Assembly (NCBI RefSeq): GCF_041060425.1
Contig: NZ_JAULBC010000001.1
Location: 682,001-746,000 of the forward strand
Origin: Danxiaibacter flavus
GTDB taxonomy: Bacteria; Bacteroidota; Bacteroidia; Chitinophagales; Chitinophagaceae
Direction: 5' to 3'
DNA length: 64,000 nt
Below, in pieces: positions 51,833-61,434 of the stretch. The notes below the pieces were generated by a model, which saw only the letters and a list, made by a program, of their open reading frames with translations, was not told where the DNA came from and ran no database searches. Both the position numbers and the translations under genes were made by a program. Every line of letters begins with the position of its first letter. Position 1 is the stretch's first letter.

Positions 51833-53410
51833 ATGGTAGCATGCACCATCCTGCGCAAAACGCTAGTAGTATCAGCTCTTGCGGCGTTTACAATCAATGC
51901 CGGACTGGCTCAAAAGAAACCCAATATTCTTGTCATTTTTGGTGATGATATCGGTATTCCTCAAATCAGTGCATACACTAAAGGGTTAATGGGGTATCAA
52001 ACGCCTAATATCGATCGTATTGCAAATGAAGGATGCCTTTTCACTGATTCATACGGGCAGCAAAGCTGTACGGCTGGCCGCGCATCTTTTATTCTTGGTG
52101 AAGAACCTTTCCGTACAGGGTTATTGACCATTGGAATGCCCGGAGATCCTCACGGAATTACTTCGTGGATGCCAACCATTGCAGACATCATGAAAACGCA
52201 GGGTTATGCAACAGGTCAGTTCGGAAAAAATCACCTGGGCGATCGTGATGAACATCTGCCAACCAAGCATGGGTTTGATGAGTTCTTTGGTAATCTCTAT
52301 CACCTGAATGCGGAAGAAGAGCCGGAAGGATACTTCTACCCCAAAGATCCTGATTTTAAGAAAAAATATGGACCACGCGGCGTTATTCATTCTACCGCTG
52401 ATGGTAAAGTGGAAGATACTGGCCCCCTGACTTCAAAACGTATGGAAACTGTGGATGAAGAATTTTTGGGTGCAGCGAAGAAATTCATCGATAAATCAGC
52501 TAAAGCCGACAAGCCCTTCTTTGTATGGTTCAACAGTACGCGTATGCACGTGTTTACACACCTGAAGGCAGAATCGATGGGTAAAACAGGTAAGGGAATT
52601 CATGCAGATGGTATGGTAGAACACGATGGAATGGTTGGCGAATTGCTGAAACAATTGGATGATTTGAAAATTGCTGATAATACTATAGTAGTTTATACCA
52701 CAGATAACGGCGCTGAAATTGCGCTATGGCCAGACGGCGCCATGACTATGTTCCGCGGTGAAAAAGGAACTACATGGGAGGGAGGTTTCCGCATTCCTAT
52801 GATGGTTAGATGGCCCGGCGTTATTAAACCAGGAACAGTAAGCAACGAAGTTATTTCGCTGATAGACTGGTTCCCAACTTTATGCGCTGCCGCAGGCGCT
52901 CCTGATATCAAAGAAAAACTCGCTGCGGGCTTTTCTGCCAATGGCAAAAACTTTAAGGTTCATCTCGATGGATACAATTTCCTTCCTTATCTGCAAGGCA
53001 AGGAAAAAACTGGTCCGCGCGACGCCATCTATTATTTTGACCAGGCTGGCAATCTGAACGCCATCAGATGGAATGACTGGAAAGTGAGCTTTGCTATTAA
53101 CTCACGCGGAAATATTGCAACCTCAACAAGAGAGGTGACTGCATGGGCTACGATCACTAATCTGCGAATGGACCCTTACGAGCGCGGGATGGAAGAAGGG
53201 GGAGAATCTGTAAAGTTTTTTGGTCAGCAGATGTGGTTATTGGTACCGATCCAGGGAAAGATCAAAAGCTTTTTCAGTGATTTTGATAAGTATCCTTATC
53301 AAACTGGCAGCACATTAAATGCAAGTAATATCAATTATGGTTTGTTGCGACAGCAGGACGCGCTTAAACGGCTGAAGGAATTAGAAAATATGTCTGCGCC
53401 GAATAATTAA
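51833..53410 (+). CDS. Secreted sulfatase (arylsulfatase-like), first of tandem pair
   Basis: This 525-residue protein has a signal peptide ending GLAQ. The metal site DD in NILVIFGDDIGI (D38-D39), the catalytic Cys79 in QQSCTAGRASF (CxAxR, matured to formylglycine), GKNHLGDRDE with the active-site K/H, NSTRMHVFTH and VVYTTDNGAE (D/N metal ligands) are all present, so it should be active after maturation. It would remove sulfate esters from a polymer or glycan in the periplasm or on the surface. The maturation enzyme is not in the window. The second sulfatase starts 51 bp downstream. Confidence 0.93.
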   Translation: MVACTILRKTLVVSALAAFTINAGLAQKKPNILVIFGDDIGIPQISAYTKGLMGYQTPNIDRIANEGCLFTDSYGQQSCTAGRASFILGEEPFRTGLLTIGMPGDPHGITSWMPTIADIMKTQGYATGQFGKNHLGDRDEHLPTKHGFDEFFGNLYHLNAEEEPEGYFYPKDPDFKKKYGPRGVIHSTADGKVEDTGPLTSKRMETVDEEFLGAAKKFIDKSAKADKPFFVWFNSTRMHVFTHLKAESMGKTGKGIHADGMVEHDGMVGELLKQLDDLKIADNTIVVYTTDNGAEIALWPDGAMTMFRGEKGTTWEGGFRIPMMVRWPGVIKPGTVSNEVISLIDWFPTLCAAAGAPDIKEKLAAGFSANGKNFKVHLDGYNFLPYLQGKEKTGPRDAIYYFDQAGNLNAIRWNDWKVSFAINSRGNIATSTREVTAWATITNLRMDPYERGMEEGGESVKFFGQQMWLLVPIQGKIKSFFSDFDKYPYQTGSTLNASNINYGLLRQQDALKRLKELENMSAPNN

Positions 53411-53461
53411 ATGATTCATTAGTAACGATTTTTTCAAACCACAAACATTTAAAATGTAATT

Positions 53462-55057
53462 ATGAAAAGAAAAGGACTACAGGGTAGATACTATCTGCTG
53501 CTAACGATAGTATGCCTCATGAGCAGTGTTTCATTTGCTCAAAACAAACCCAATATTCTGGTAATTTTTGGCGATGACGTTGGGCTCACCAATATCAGCG
53601 CATATGGCCAGGGAGTTGTAGGCTACATGACTCCTAATCTCGACAAGCTGGCTCATTCCGGGCTTATGTTCACAGACTATTATGCAGAAAATAGTTGTAC
53701 CGCCGGGCGCTCTACTTTTATAACAGGACAGTGTGCTAAACGTACAGGAATGTCCAAGGTTGGTATTCCTGGTGCTCCTGTTGGATTGCAGGACAGGGAT
53801 ATTACTATCGCGCAGGCATTGAAACCACTTGGTTACGCAACAGCGCAATTCGGTAAAAATCACCTGGGAGACAGGGATGAATTTTTACCCACAAGGCATG
53901 GCTTTGATGAATTCTTTGGTAATCTGTATCATCTGAATGCGGAAGAGGAACCAGAGCATCCTACATGGCCAAAAGATGATCCTGCATTTACGAAGGCTAA
54001 CTCCCCACGCGGTGTGATTCATTCAACAGCCGATGGTAAAGTGGAAGATACTGGTCCGCTTACAATCAAAAGAATGGAAACCATTGACGATGAAACTACC
54101 TCGGCCTGTATGGAGTTTATTAAAAAACAGGCACAGAATGGCAAGCCATTTTTTACCTGGATGAATTTTACACGCATGCATTTTAAAACGCACGTTCGTC
54201 CTTCCATGCTTAACAGAGCCGGAATGCCCGGTAATTTTTATGCAGATGGCATGCTGGAACTGGATGATAATGTTGGCAAACTAATGAAGCTATTGGATGA
54301 TCTTAAATTAACAGATAATACTATCGTTGTATTTACAACCGATAATGGTCCTAACCAATTCAGCTGGCCCGATGCAGCTACAACTCCTTTCCGCAGTGAG
54401 AAGAATACCAATTGGGAAGGTGCTTACCGTGTACCTGCATTCGTACGCTGGCCAGGACATATACAGCCCGGTGGACTGACCAATCAAATGTTTTCCGGAA
54501 TGGATTGGTTCCCTACACTACTGGCTGCAGCAGGCAATGCCAATATTAAAGACGAGTTGTTGAATGGTAAAAATGTAGGCGGAAAAACCTTTAAAGTTCA
54601 CCTGGATGGTTATAATCAACTTGATTTCATTACTGGTAAGACCGATAAGAGCGCAAGAACTGAGTTTCCTTATTTTAATGACGATGCGCAATTAGTTGCA
54701 TTCAGGTACCAGGACTGGAAAATGGTTGTTCGTGAACAACCCAAGGTCGGGGGCTTTGAAGTCTGGTCGTATCCTTTTACCACATACCGGGTTCCTAAGG
54801 TATTTAATTTGAGAATGGATCCGTTTGAGCGGGCTGATCTTGTTTCTGACAATTATTATCAATGGCTGGTAGACAATGATTACAAAATAGGACAGATAAG
54901 TACGCATGCTGTTGGTTTTCTTGAAACCTTCATTAAATATCCACCTTCGCAATTGCCGGCTTCATTCTCGGTTGACGGAGTGGAGGAAGATATTAACAAA
55001 GCCACGGAGTCAAATATGAAACATCCCTCAATGGTTACGCAGCCGGATAAAAAATAA
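53462..55057 (+). CDS. Secreted sulfatase, second of tandem pair
   Basis: This 531-residue protein has the same layout as its neighbour: signal peptide ending SFAQ, NILVIFGDDVGL, Cys79 in ENSCTAGRSTF, FGKNHLGDRDEFLPTRHGFD, NFTRMHFKTH and VVFTTDNGPN. All catalytic positions are kept. The C-terminal part differs more from the first copy, which suggests a changed substrate after duplication. It shares a transcript with the first sulfatase and ends just before a terminator. Confidence 0.93.
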   Translation: MKRKGLQGRYYLLLTIVCLMSSVSFAQNKPNILVIFGDDVGLTNISAYGQGVVGYMTPNLDKLAHSGLMFTDYYAENSCTAGRSTFITGQCAKRTGMSKVGIPGAPVGLQDRDITIAQALKPLGYATAQFGKNHLGDRDEFLPTRHGFDEFFGNLYHLNAEEEPEHPTWPKDDPAFTKANSPRGVIHSTADGKVEDTGPLTIKRMETIDDETTSACMEFIKKQAQNGKPFFTWMNFTRMHFKTHVRPSMLNRAGMPGNFYADGMLELDDNVGKLMKLLDDLKLTDNTIVVFTTDNGPNQFSWPDAATTPFRSEKNTNWEGAYRVPAFVRWPGHIQPGGLTNQMFSGMDWFPTLLAAAGNANIKDELLNGKNVGGKTFKVHLDGYNQLDFITGKTDKSARTEFPYFNDDAQLVAFRYQDWKMVVREQPKVGGFEVWSYPFTTYRVPKVFNLRMDPFERADLVSDNYYQWLVDNDYKIGQISTHAVGFLETFIKYPPSQLPASFSVDGVEEDINKATESNMKHPSMVTQPDKK

Positions 55058-55066
55058 CATAACTAC

Positions 55067-55107
55067 AAAAAGCTACATTCTGAAGTATCCCGGATGTAGC
55101 TTTTTTT
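55067..55107 (+). terminator. Rho-independent terminator after the sulfatases
   Basis: AAAAAGCTACAT (55067-55078) pairs exactly with ATGTAGCTTTTT (55094-55105), a 12-bp stem with a 15-nt loop and a T-run (55101-55107). It ends the sulfatase transcript 10 bp after the stop codon. Confidence 0.88.
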
Positions 55108-55160
55108 ATAGGCTTCTAATCCCTGACTATAAACAATTCCAATAAATATATTATTACGAT

Positions 55161-55413
55161 ATGAAAGGTATTCTTGGTGCATCTATACCTGCTTTGATTT
55201 TGGCTGCCTGCAGCCAGTCCGGTGAAGAAAGATCTTGCAAAAGAACCTTCGGTTGATCTGTATCTCGGACCTAAAGCGCCTGCGGGAAAAGAAAAGCAAT
55301 GGATTAAAACCATCCCCGGAAAAGGCTGGTTTGTGTATATAAGAATTTATGGTCCGGAGCAGGCAGCTTTTGACGGAAGCTGGAAGCCGGGAGATTTTGA
55401 AGAAGTCAGGTAA
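55161..55413 (+). pseudogene. Internally deleted DUF1254/DUF1214 lipoprotein remnant
   Basis: The first frame from ATG 55161 is a lipoprotein signal, MKGILGASIPALILAACSQS (lipobox Cys17), and stops soon after. A shifted frame from 55222 then reads LAKEPSVDLYLGPKAPAGKE, IKTIPGKGWFVYIRIYGPEQ and DGSWKPGDFEEVR, which matches the last 55 residues of the intact protein encoded at 55894 (SVDVYIGAKAPAGKE, MARFYGPEKEFF). About 400 central codons are missing and the ends are out of frame, so this is a deletion remnant of a third copy. Confidence 0.78.
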
Positions 55414-55893
55414 GTGAATGGTGAATAGTCGGTCCATGTCGTTTCCTTAAGAATAAGTGTCATTCATCAAGTACGATTTACGAAGTACGAAGTACGTGAT
55501 TTTGGGCTTGCTTTGTTTTTCCTGACCTCTTAAGGAAACGACGTTGAATAGTCAATAGTGAAAAGTGGATCAGCACTGCTTTTTGGGGTAGTGATTACTG
55601 TTTGAATAAGAAGAATAACTGAGAATGCCAGCCATAGCCATTAGGAGCTTAAAGATTAAAAGAAAAGCAAGCAATACTATTTTCCTATTGTCCGTAGGAT
55701 ATTAACCTATCTGTCATCTCATTTTTGATTAAATGCACGTAGTGAATAGTCAATAGTGAACTAAGACTGTTCCATTATGAACAATGATGAATCAATCGAG
55801 CCTGTTCGAGATTAAGTACTTCGTACTTCAAACTTCTTACTTGGCGTCGTTCTGACAACAATATTTTTTATAATCAAAATAAATGATCCGCAT
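55414..55893. repeat. Gene-free stretch with a 15-bp inverted repeat and repeated words
   Basis: GTCGTTTCCTTAAGA (55438-55452) is repeated exactly inverted at 55528-55542, 75 bp apart. Short words (GTGAATAGTCAATAGTGAA, TACGAAGTACG, AAGTACTTCGTACTT) recur through the region. No coding frame is credible. It may be a decayed small mobile element, but no terminal duplication was recognised. Confidence 0.6.
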
Positions 55894-57348
55894 ATGAAGC
55901 ATCTCTTAGTGTTTGCGGTAACAATACAGGTATTTGCAGCATGTAATTCTTCCGGAACCACTTCCGGCAGTGCGCCGGCTTCGGATACAGCGCAGACTGC
56001 AACGTTTAAGCCTGCTAACGTGAATGAGCAAGTGTTATATAACCGCGCATTCAATGCTGTTATCTGGGGTATGCCTGCTGTTAATTCAGAGCTTATGCAC
56101 GAAAGTTTGTTACAGGCGAAAGGTGATTATAACCAGATTGTGTATTGGTCAGACCTGGTTAATTCAAAGAATCAGACGCTTACTCCCAATCCTGATGTCA
56201 TTTATGTAAATCCGTTTTATGATACACGTAAAGGACCTGTTGTATTGGAGATTCCTCCGGCTGAAGGTTGGTCATCCATCACGGGTTCGCTTGACGATGC
56301 ATGGCAAACCGCAATAGAAGATGTTGGTCCTGCCGGCGTTGACAAAGGTAAAGGTGGTAAGTATCTGATAACTCCTCCGGGTTACAAGGATAAGGTCCCG
56401 GCAGGTTATATATCCATGCCATCCTCAACCTATACAGGTTTTGCTATTTTGCGTTCAAATATTGGCGCCGGTACCAAAGAAGATATTGCAAAAGCTGTTG
56501 AATATGGCAAAAGAGTTAAGATCTATCCTTACGCGCAGGCAGCCAATCCACCTCAATCTGTAATGGTAGATTTGATGCAAACACCTTTCGGAAATATCAT
56601 TCCCTATAACATACATTTCTTTGAATCACTTAACAGTTTTGTGCAAAGAGAGCCCTGGCTGACCCGCGATATGGTGATGGTTGAACAGTTAAAGACAATT
56701 GGAATTGAAAAGGGGAAAAACTTTACCCCTGATGCCCGCACAAAAGAAGTGCTTACCGCTGCTATAGCTGACGCGCATAAATGGCTGGACGGGCAATATG
56801 AAATGGTTTTTAAGCCTCCGTTTTATGATGGCACAAATTGGGCCTTGCCTGCAAACCCTCAAACACTGAAAGCGATAACTGAAAATTATACAGATGCAAA
56901 TAATTATCCGGTTGATGGAAGAGCTATTGCATATTCAATAGCTTATTTCAGCGCAAAACATCTTGGATCGGGACAGTTTTATCTGATGAGCATAAAGGAT
57001 AAGGATAAAAAAACTTTTGATGGCTCCGCTTTATACAAGTTGCATTTGCCTGCCAATGTACCTGTTAAATTATATTGGTCGGTGACTGCATATGACCGCG
57101 AAACGCATGCACTGATTGAGGGACTGCCGCACGCAAGCAGGGCTTCCACATCGCCCGGTCTTCAAAAGAATGCCGACGGATCAGTTGATGTTTACATTGG
57201 AGCAAAGGCTCCTGCAGGTAAAGAAGCTAACTGGATCCCCACTGATGCTAAAAGCGGATTTGAACTGATGGCTCGTTTTTATGGTCCGGAAAAAGAATTC
57301 TTTGAGAAGAAATGGACAATGGGGGATGCAGAGAAGGTAAAAGAATAA
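55894..57348 (+). CDS. DUF1254/DUF1214 domain lipoprotein
   Basis: This 484-residue protein has a lipobox at Cys17 (VTIQVFAACNSS). The N-terminal DUF1254 part has AVIWGMPAVNSELMHESLLQ, LTPNPDVIYVNPFYDTRKGP and VVLEIPPAEGW; the C-terminal DUF1214 part has GRAIAYSIAYFSAKHLGSGQ, YWSVTAYDRETHAL and SVDVYIGAKAPAGKEANWIP. Both domains are common together and of unknown function, seen in secreted proteins. It is the intact neighbour of the deletion remnant and a distant paralogue of the protein at 61435. Confidence 0.9.
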   Translation: MKHLLVFAVTIQVFAACNSSGTTSGSAPASDTAQTATFKPANVNEQVLYNRAFNAVIWGMPAVNSELMHESLLQAKGDYNQIVYWSDLVNSKNQTLTPNPDVIYVNPFYDTRKGPVVLEIPPAEGWSSITGSLDDAWQTAIEDVGPAGVDKGKGGKYLITPPGYKDKVPAGYISMPSSTYTGFAILRSNIGAGTKEDIAKAVEYGKRVKIYPYAQAANPPQSVMVDLMQTPFGNIIPYNIHFFESLNSFVQREPWLTRDMVMVEQLKTIGIEKGKNFTPDARTKEVLTAAIADAHKWLDGQYEMVFKPPFYDGTNWALPANPQTLKAITENYTDANNYPVDGRAIAYSIAYFSAKHLGSGQFYLMSIKDKDKKTFDGSALYKLHLPANVPVKLYWSVTAYDRETHALIEGLPHASRASTSPGLQKNADGSVDVYIGAKAPAGKEANWIPTDAKSGFELMARFYGPEKEFFEKKWTMGDAEKVKE

Positions 57349-57761
57349 GAAGCACTTTTTGTAAGTGCGCAGCTGCTCCTTAAGCTGCAGCACCCCGGCG
57401 CAATTTTTGCCGTGCAGGTGGTGCCTAAATCAGCTTTTGTGAAAGTTATCATCATAGCAGGCATTTTACAATATTGCAAGACCTGATTATGTAGGAAACT
57501 GGCAGGCAGTGTTTCAATTACGGGTGATTTTTTAGTGGAATTGTGCAAGCGTAACAGCAGTCATAATCTGGAGCTTTGTTTTGCAGCGATTGACTTTGCA
57601 CCCGGACTGAATAACCGGACTTGTGTTGTTGCAACAATTTTGGGTGCATTGTTGTTGTTGTTGTTGTTGAAAGTTGTTGTACCCGTAGTTAAGAAATCTA
57701 CTTTACGTAATTTACTTTCTTCAACAATTGCAGCATATCGTAAACAGTTAAAAAATACCAT
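57349..57761. other. Gene-free stretch
   Basis: This 413-bp region contains a GTT microsatellite around 57651-57668 and a weak GC-rich inverted repeat near 57370. A GTG-started frame from 57535 has a poly-Leu core produced by the microsatellite and no domain, so no gene was called. Confidence 0.5.
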
Positions 57762-58511
57762 ATGAATTACAAATCGCTGCTGCTCCAAATAACAATGATT
57801 GTCACATTGTTAGCATGCCAGAATAAACATGAGGCACATGAAGTGAATGACGCTGACGAGGTTAAAGTGAACAAGGTGATGATATTGGCTGATAGCGTAT
57901 TAACAGCTGATCAGCAGGCAAAACTTACACCTGATGAAATTATTGCTCTGCTAAAAAAAGGGAATGATGAGTTTGTATCCGATAGCTTAACGGTAAGGAA
58001 TAATAGCGCAAAAGTGCGCAGGGCTGCACTTGGCCAATATCCAAAAGCTGTTATCTTGTCCTGCCTGGATTCGCGGGTACCTGTTGAAGATGTATTTCAT
58101 CGGGGTATAGGCGATGTATTCGTGGCCCGTATTGCAGGGAATTTTGTAAATGAGGATATACTGGGCAGCATGGAGTTCGGTTGCAAAGTGGCTGGCGCCA
58201 AGGTAATTCTTGTATTAGGGCACGAGTACTGCGGTGCAATTAAATCAGCTATTGATGATGTAAAGCTCGGTAACATAACTGCAATGCTTTCCAAAATAAG
58301 GCCCGCTGTAACAAGCCTGACATCCTTTACAGGAGATAAGACTTCTAAGAACAATGATTTTGTTCATGCAGTTTGCGAGCAGAATGTCAAGCTGACCATG
58401 CAGCAGATCACTGCAAAAAGCCCTATGCTAAAAGAGTTGGTGGATAAGAATCAGCTTAAGGTGGTAGGTGCTATTTATAACATGAATACAGGTAAGGTCG
58501 ATTTCCTTTAA
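57762..58511 (+). CDS. Beta-class carbonic anhydrase, lipoprotein form
   Basis: This 249-residue protein starts with a lipobox signal (TMIVTLLACQ, Cys19). The catalytic zinc set is complete: C101, D103 and R105 in VILSCLDSRVPVE, H154 and C157 in VLGHEYCGAIKS, with GDVFVARIAGN between. It interconverts CO2 and bicarbonate. Most beta-CAs are cytosolic; this one should be membrane-anchored outside the cytoplasm. An about 60-residue acidic spacer (HEVNDADEVKVNKV) links lipid anchor and catalytic domain. Confidence 0.92.
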   Translation: MNYKSLLLQITMIVTLLACQNKHEAHEVNDADEVKVNKVMILADSVLTADQQAKLTPDEIIALLKKGNDEFVSDSLTVRNNSAKVRRAALGQYPKAVILSCLDSRVPVEDVFHRGIGDVFVARIAGNFVNEDILGSMEFGCKVAGAKVILVLGHEYCGAIKSAIDDVKLGNITAMLSKIRPAVTSLTSFTGDKTSKNNDFVHAVCEQNVKLTMQQITAKSPMLKELVDKNQLKVVGAIYNMNTGKVDFL

Positions 58512-58525
58512 TAGTAGTAATAAAA

Positions 58526-58631
58526 CTCTGTGGTTCTCCATGTATCCTCTGTATTTTTCTCTGTGTAACGGTTCTTAAATTAAATTATTATTACACAGAG
58601 CAACACTGAGAGCACACAGAGTTCCACAGAG
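58526..58631. repeat. Dispersed CTCTGTG/CACAGAG stem-loop element, copy 2
   Basis: The outer arms CTCTGTGG (58526-58533) and CCACAGAG (58624-58631) and inner arms CTCTGTGTAA (58559-58568) and TTACACAGAG (58591-58600) pair exactly. The layout is the same as that of copy 1 at 29258. It lies just after the carbonic anhydrase gene. Confidence 0.85.
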
Positions 58632-58709
58632 ACTTTATGCTGTCTTCATTTTCAATTATCCCCGCCTGAATGACGTCAGTCGGGCAGGCACTATCAATTA
58701 TCCATTGAA

Positions 58710-61106
58710 TTACTCCGTCCTCAAACTGTTTACCGGATTTGCAATGGCAGCTTTAATCGCAGAATAGCCCACTGTCAGCCACGCTATCATAATTGAACAA
58801 ATAAGTGTTATAATAAAGAACCCTAAACCAATATCTATTCTGAAACTATATTGTTCCAGCCAATGATGCATGAAATACCATGCGACGGGTGCTGCTATTA
58901 AAAACGCTACAGCAATAAGTAAGGTAAACTCGCGCGACAAAAGCAAAAGAATATTGCCAAGTGAAGCGCCCAATACTTTGCGAATACCAATCTCTTTTCT
59001 TTTTCTTTGCGCCATAAAGCTCACAAGCCCATATAGACCGAGACATGAAATAAAGATGGCAATGCCTGAAAAGATCTTATATAGTTGACTAAGCTGCTTT
59101 TCCTGTTTGTAATAATCCGCAATGGACTGGTCTATAAAGTCGTATTCGAAAACATAGTCCGGAAACACTTTGTTCCATGTAGCTTCCATCCCGGCAAGCA
59201 CCTGTTTTGTTTTGCCTGGTTTTATCCTGACGTTAGCTACTCCAAAGCTCCCTTTGGCTGACATCATTACAACAGGGTCTATCGGGTCTTTTAATGAATG
59301 CATGTGGAAGTCTTTTACTACGCCGACAATTGGACTCAGCTTGCCCGCTACATTTATTTGCTTTCCGATCGCATCCTGTGGGGTGCCAAAACCAAGCGCT
59401 TTTACCAGCGTCTCGTTCACTACAAACTCACCTGCCGTATCCGAAGGGTAGTACACGCGGCCCGCTGCCATTTTAAAATTATAAAGACTGAAATAGCCGG
59501 TATCTGCCGGTTTCATATTAACAATCAGGTCAGCTTTCTTTGTGTTGTTCGAAGCCAGTCTGAGATCTGTTGCCCAGCCACCGTTGGCCGCGGGCGTAAA
59601 TGTGCTGAAGCTTAGTTCAGCAACGCCCGGTATGCTGCTGAGTTCATCACGTAACCGCACATACTTAGTGCGGCTTGCACTGTCGCGCGGCAGACTCGCA
59701 TTCACGATCGCTTCTTTGCTGAAACCCATGTCTGCATTGCTGAAATAATTCATTTGCGCCACTACCACCAGGGTGCCAATGATAAGCGTTTGCGCTATCA
59801 CAAACTGGAATACCACCAATCCTCTTCTGAGCGTAATGCCTTTGCCTGCTTCAGAAGTTAGCTTGCCTTTTAACACATTTATAGGGTTGAAACCGGCAAG
59901 AATAAGTGCCGGATAAAAACCTGATAAAATTGTAACTATAACTAATGAGAGCAGTATGAATAATATTGTTGACGGTGTGAATAAACTACCTGCCGTTAGA
60001 TTGATTTCAAGCAGCCTGTTTAAGAACGGAAGAAAGATAACAGACACTATTATCGCCCCGATCATTGCAATAATACAAGCGGCACCGGTTTCGCTGAAAA
60101 ATTGCACTACCAGTTGCTTGCGTGTGCCTCCTAACACTTTTCTCACACCCACTTCTTTCGACCTGATGACAGCATTGGCAGTAGAAAGATTGATGAAGTT
60201 TACGCAGGCTATAATCAGGAGGAACATTCCTATAAGTGTAAGCGCAGTTACCATTTGTTTGCTGAATGTGCGACCGTTGAAATTGCCCAGCCGTTCATCA
60301 AAGTGCATTTCTTTTAAAGGTTGAAGCTGCAATTTGTAACCGGCATGTTCCGGAGGTATATGCCTGGTGATAAAAGCCGGTAACAAGGCGCTCATTTGCG
60401 CTGCAGAATAGTTGGGTGGCAATTGTATAAAACAATAGTTGTTATCTTCAATGCTAACCCAGTCGTTCATGTTGGCATCCATAGTGGGATAAGAAATCAC
60501 CATCCCCAGCGGAAAATCTGTATTGACCGGAGGATTTTCCAGAATGCCGGTGACTTTTAAATTGAGCCCGTAAGCTTTTACCACTTTACCTAAAGCTGTA
60601 TGCCAGTCCCCAAAATATTTTGTTGCAAATTTCTTTGAAAGCAAGATTGTATTAGGTTCAGTAATAGCATTGTTTGCATTGCCTTCCACGATCTTGAAAT
60701 CGAACATGTTGAAAAAGCGTTGTTCCGCAATGAATATACCGCTGGCTTCCTTGAATTTCTTGACAGTCTCGCCATTGTTGCCTGGAATAGTTACCTGCAC
60801 ATTGTTGTCCGACATTATAGCGGCGGCATTTTTTAATTGGGGATAATCCAGTCTTAAGCCATTGGTAACTGGAAAAGGAACGCCGGTTCTGTAGTCGCGG
60901 TCATCGCCCGTTTTGCCGGCCCTTACAACACGGTAAATATTTTTTTTGTTTGAATGGAAATCGTCAAAGCTGCTTTCGTATGATATCACAAGAAATATCA
61001 GTAAAAATGCGCTGAACCCTACAATGAGTCCTGTAATGTTGACGATCGCATGCACTTTATTGCGCAGCAAATTTCTAAAGGCTGTTTTCAAATAGTTTTT
61101 GAACAT
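58710..61106 (-). CDS. MacB/FtsX-type ABC permease without fused ATPase
   Basis: This 798-residue protein has an N-terminal helix (IVNITGLIVGFSAFLLIFLV), a MacB-like periplasmic domain, a three-helix FtsX block with NAVIRSKEVGVRKVLGGTRK, a second similar periplasmic domain (VNETLVKALGFGTPQDAIGK), and a second FtsX block with RKRKEIGIRKVLGASLGNIL. Two fused MacB/FtsX halves are typical of Bacteroidota peptide- or stress-related permeases. The ATPase partner is not adjacent. The MFKNYLKTAFRNLLRNK start at 61106 was chosen over the frame from 61169. The stop is 69 bp from the stem-loop repeat. Confidence 0.92.
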   Translation of the reverse strand: MFKNYLKTAFRNLLRNKVHAIVNITGLIVGFSAFLLIFLVISYESSFDDFHSNKKNIYRVVRAGKTGDDRDYRTGVPFPVTNGLRLDYPQLKNAAAIMSDNNVQVTIPGNNGETVKKFKEASGIFIAEQRFFNMFDFKIVEGNANNAITEPNTILLSKKFATKYFGDWHTALGKVVKAYGLNLKVTGILENPPVNTDFPLGMVISYPTMDANMNDWVSIEDNNYCFIQLPPNYSAAQMSALLPAFITRHIPPEHAGYKLQLQPLKEMHFDERLGNFNGRTFSKQMVTALTLIGMFLLIIACVNFINLSTANAVIRSKEVGVRKVLGGTRKQLVVQFFSETGAACIIAMIGAIIVSVIFLPFLNRLLEINLTAGSLFTPSTILFILLSLVIVTILSGFYPALILAGFNPINVLKGKLTSEAGKGITLRRGLVVFQFVIAQTLIIGTLVVVAQMNYFSNADMGFSKEAIVNASLPRDSASRTKYVRLRDELSSIPGVAELSFSTFTPAANGGWATDLRLASNNTKKADLIVNMKPADTGYFSLYNFKMAAGRVYYPSDTAGEFVVNETLVKALGFGTPQDAIGKQINVAGKLSPIVGVVKDFHMHSLKDPIDPVVMMSAKGSFGVANVRIKPGKTKQVLAGMEATWNKVFPDYVFEYDFIDQSIADYYKQEKQLSQLYKIFSGIAIFISCLGLYGLVSFMAQRKRKEIGIRKVLGASLGNILLLLSREFTLLIAVAFLIAAPVAWYFMHHWLEQYSFRIDIGLGFFIITLICSIMIAWLTVGYSAIKAAIANPVNSLRTE

Positions 61107-61434
61107 GGCTGATGGTTTTGACCGGTCGAAGTAGGACGGACTTTTAGCTTCCAGAACGGTGCCAGTCATATTAATTTATTTTAATCACATTATTATATAT
61201 GAGGATATAATTCATGTGTTCGTTTTTGATACGCCGGCTGTCCGGTTATAATCGCTGACCGGAGCCATATTGCAAACAAAAGAAGAAAAAGACGCAGTGA
61301 TTTAAAGAGATATTATGGCAATCCGGATTTTGTTCAAATATTAAATCGCTCAAACAATTTCAAAAATGCATTGTTGTTTTTTACGTGATTAAACGATGGA
61401 TGATTTGATTTTTTCTTTTCATAAAAATGCCTTC
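61107..61434. other. Gene-free divergent region
   Basis: This 328-bp AT-rich region lies between the permease and the second DUF1254 gene. An in-frame ATG at 61396 exists upstream of the chosen DUF1254 start, but the signal peptide begins at 61435. No promoter with a good consensus, repeat or RNA was seen. Confidence 0.5.

Noticed and set aside
57535..57765. Plus-strand frame with a poly-Leu segment
   Set aside because: The hydrophobic core is produced by a GTT microsatellite and the rest has no pattern of a real protein.
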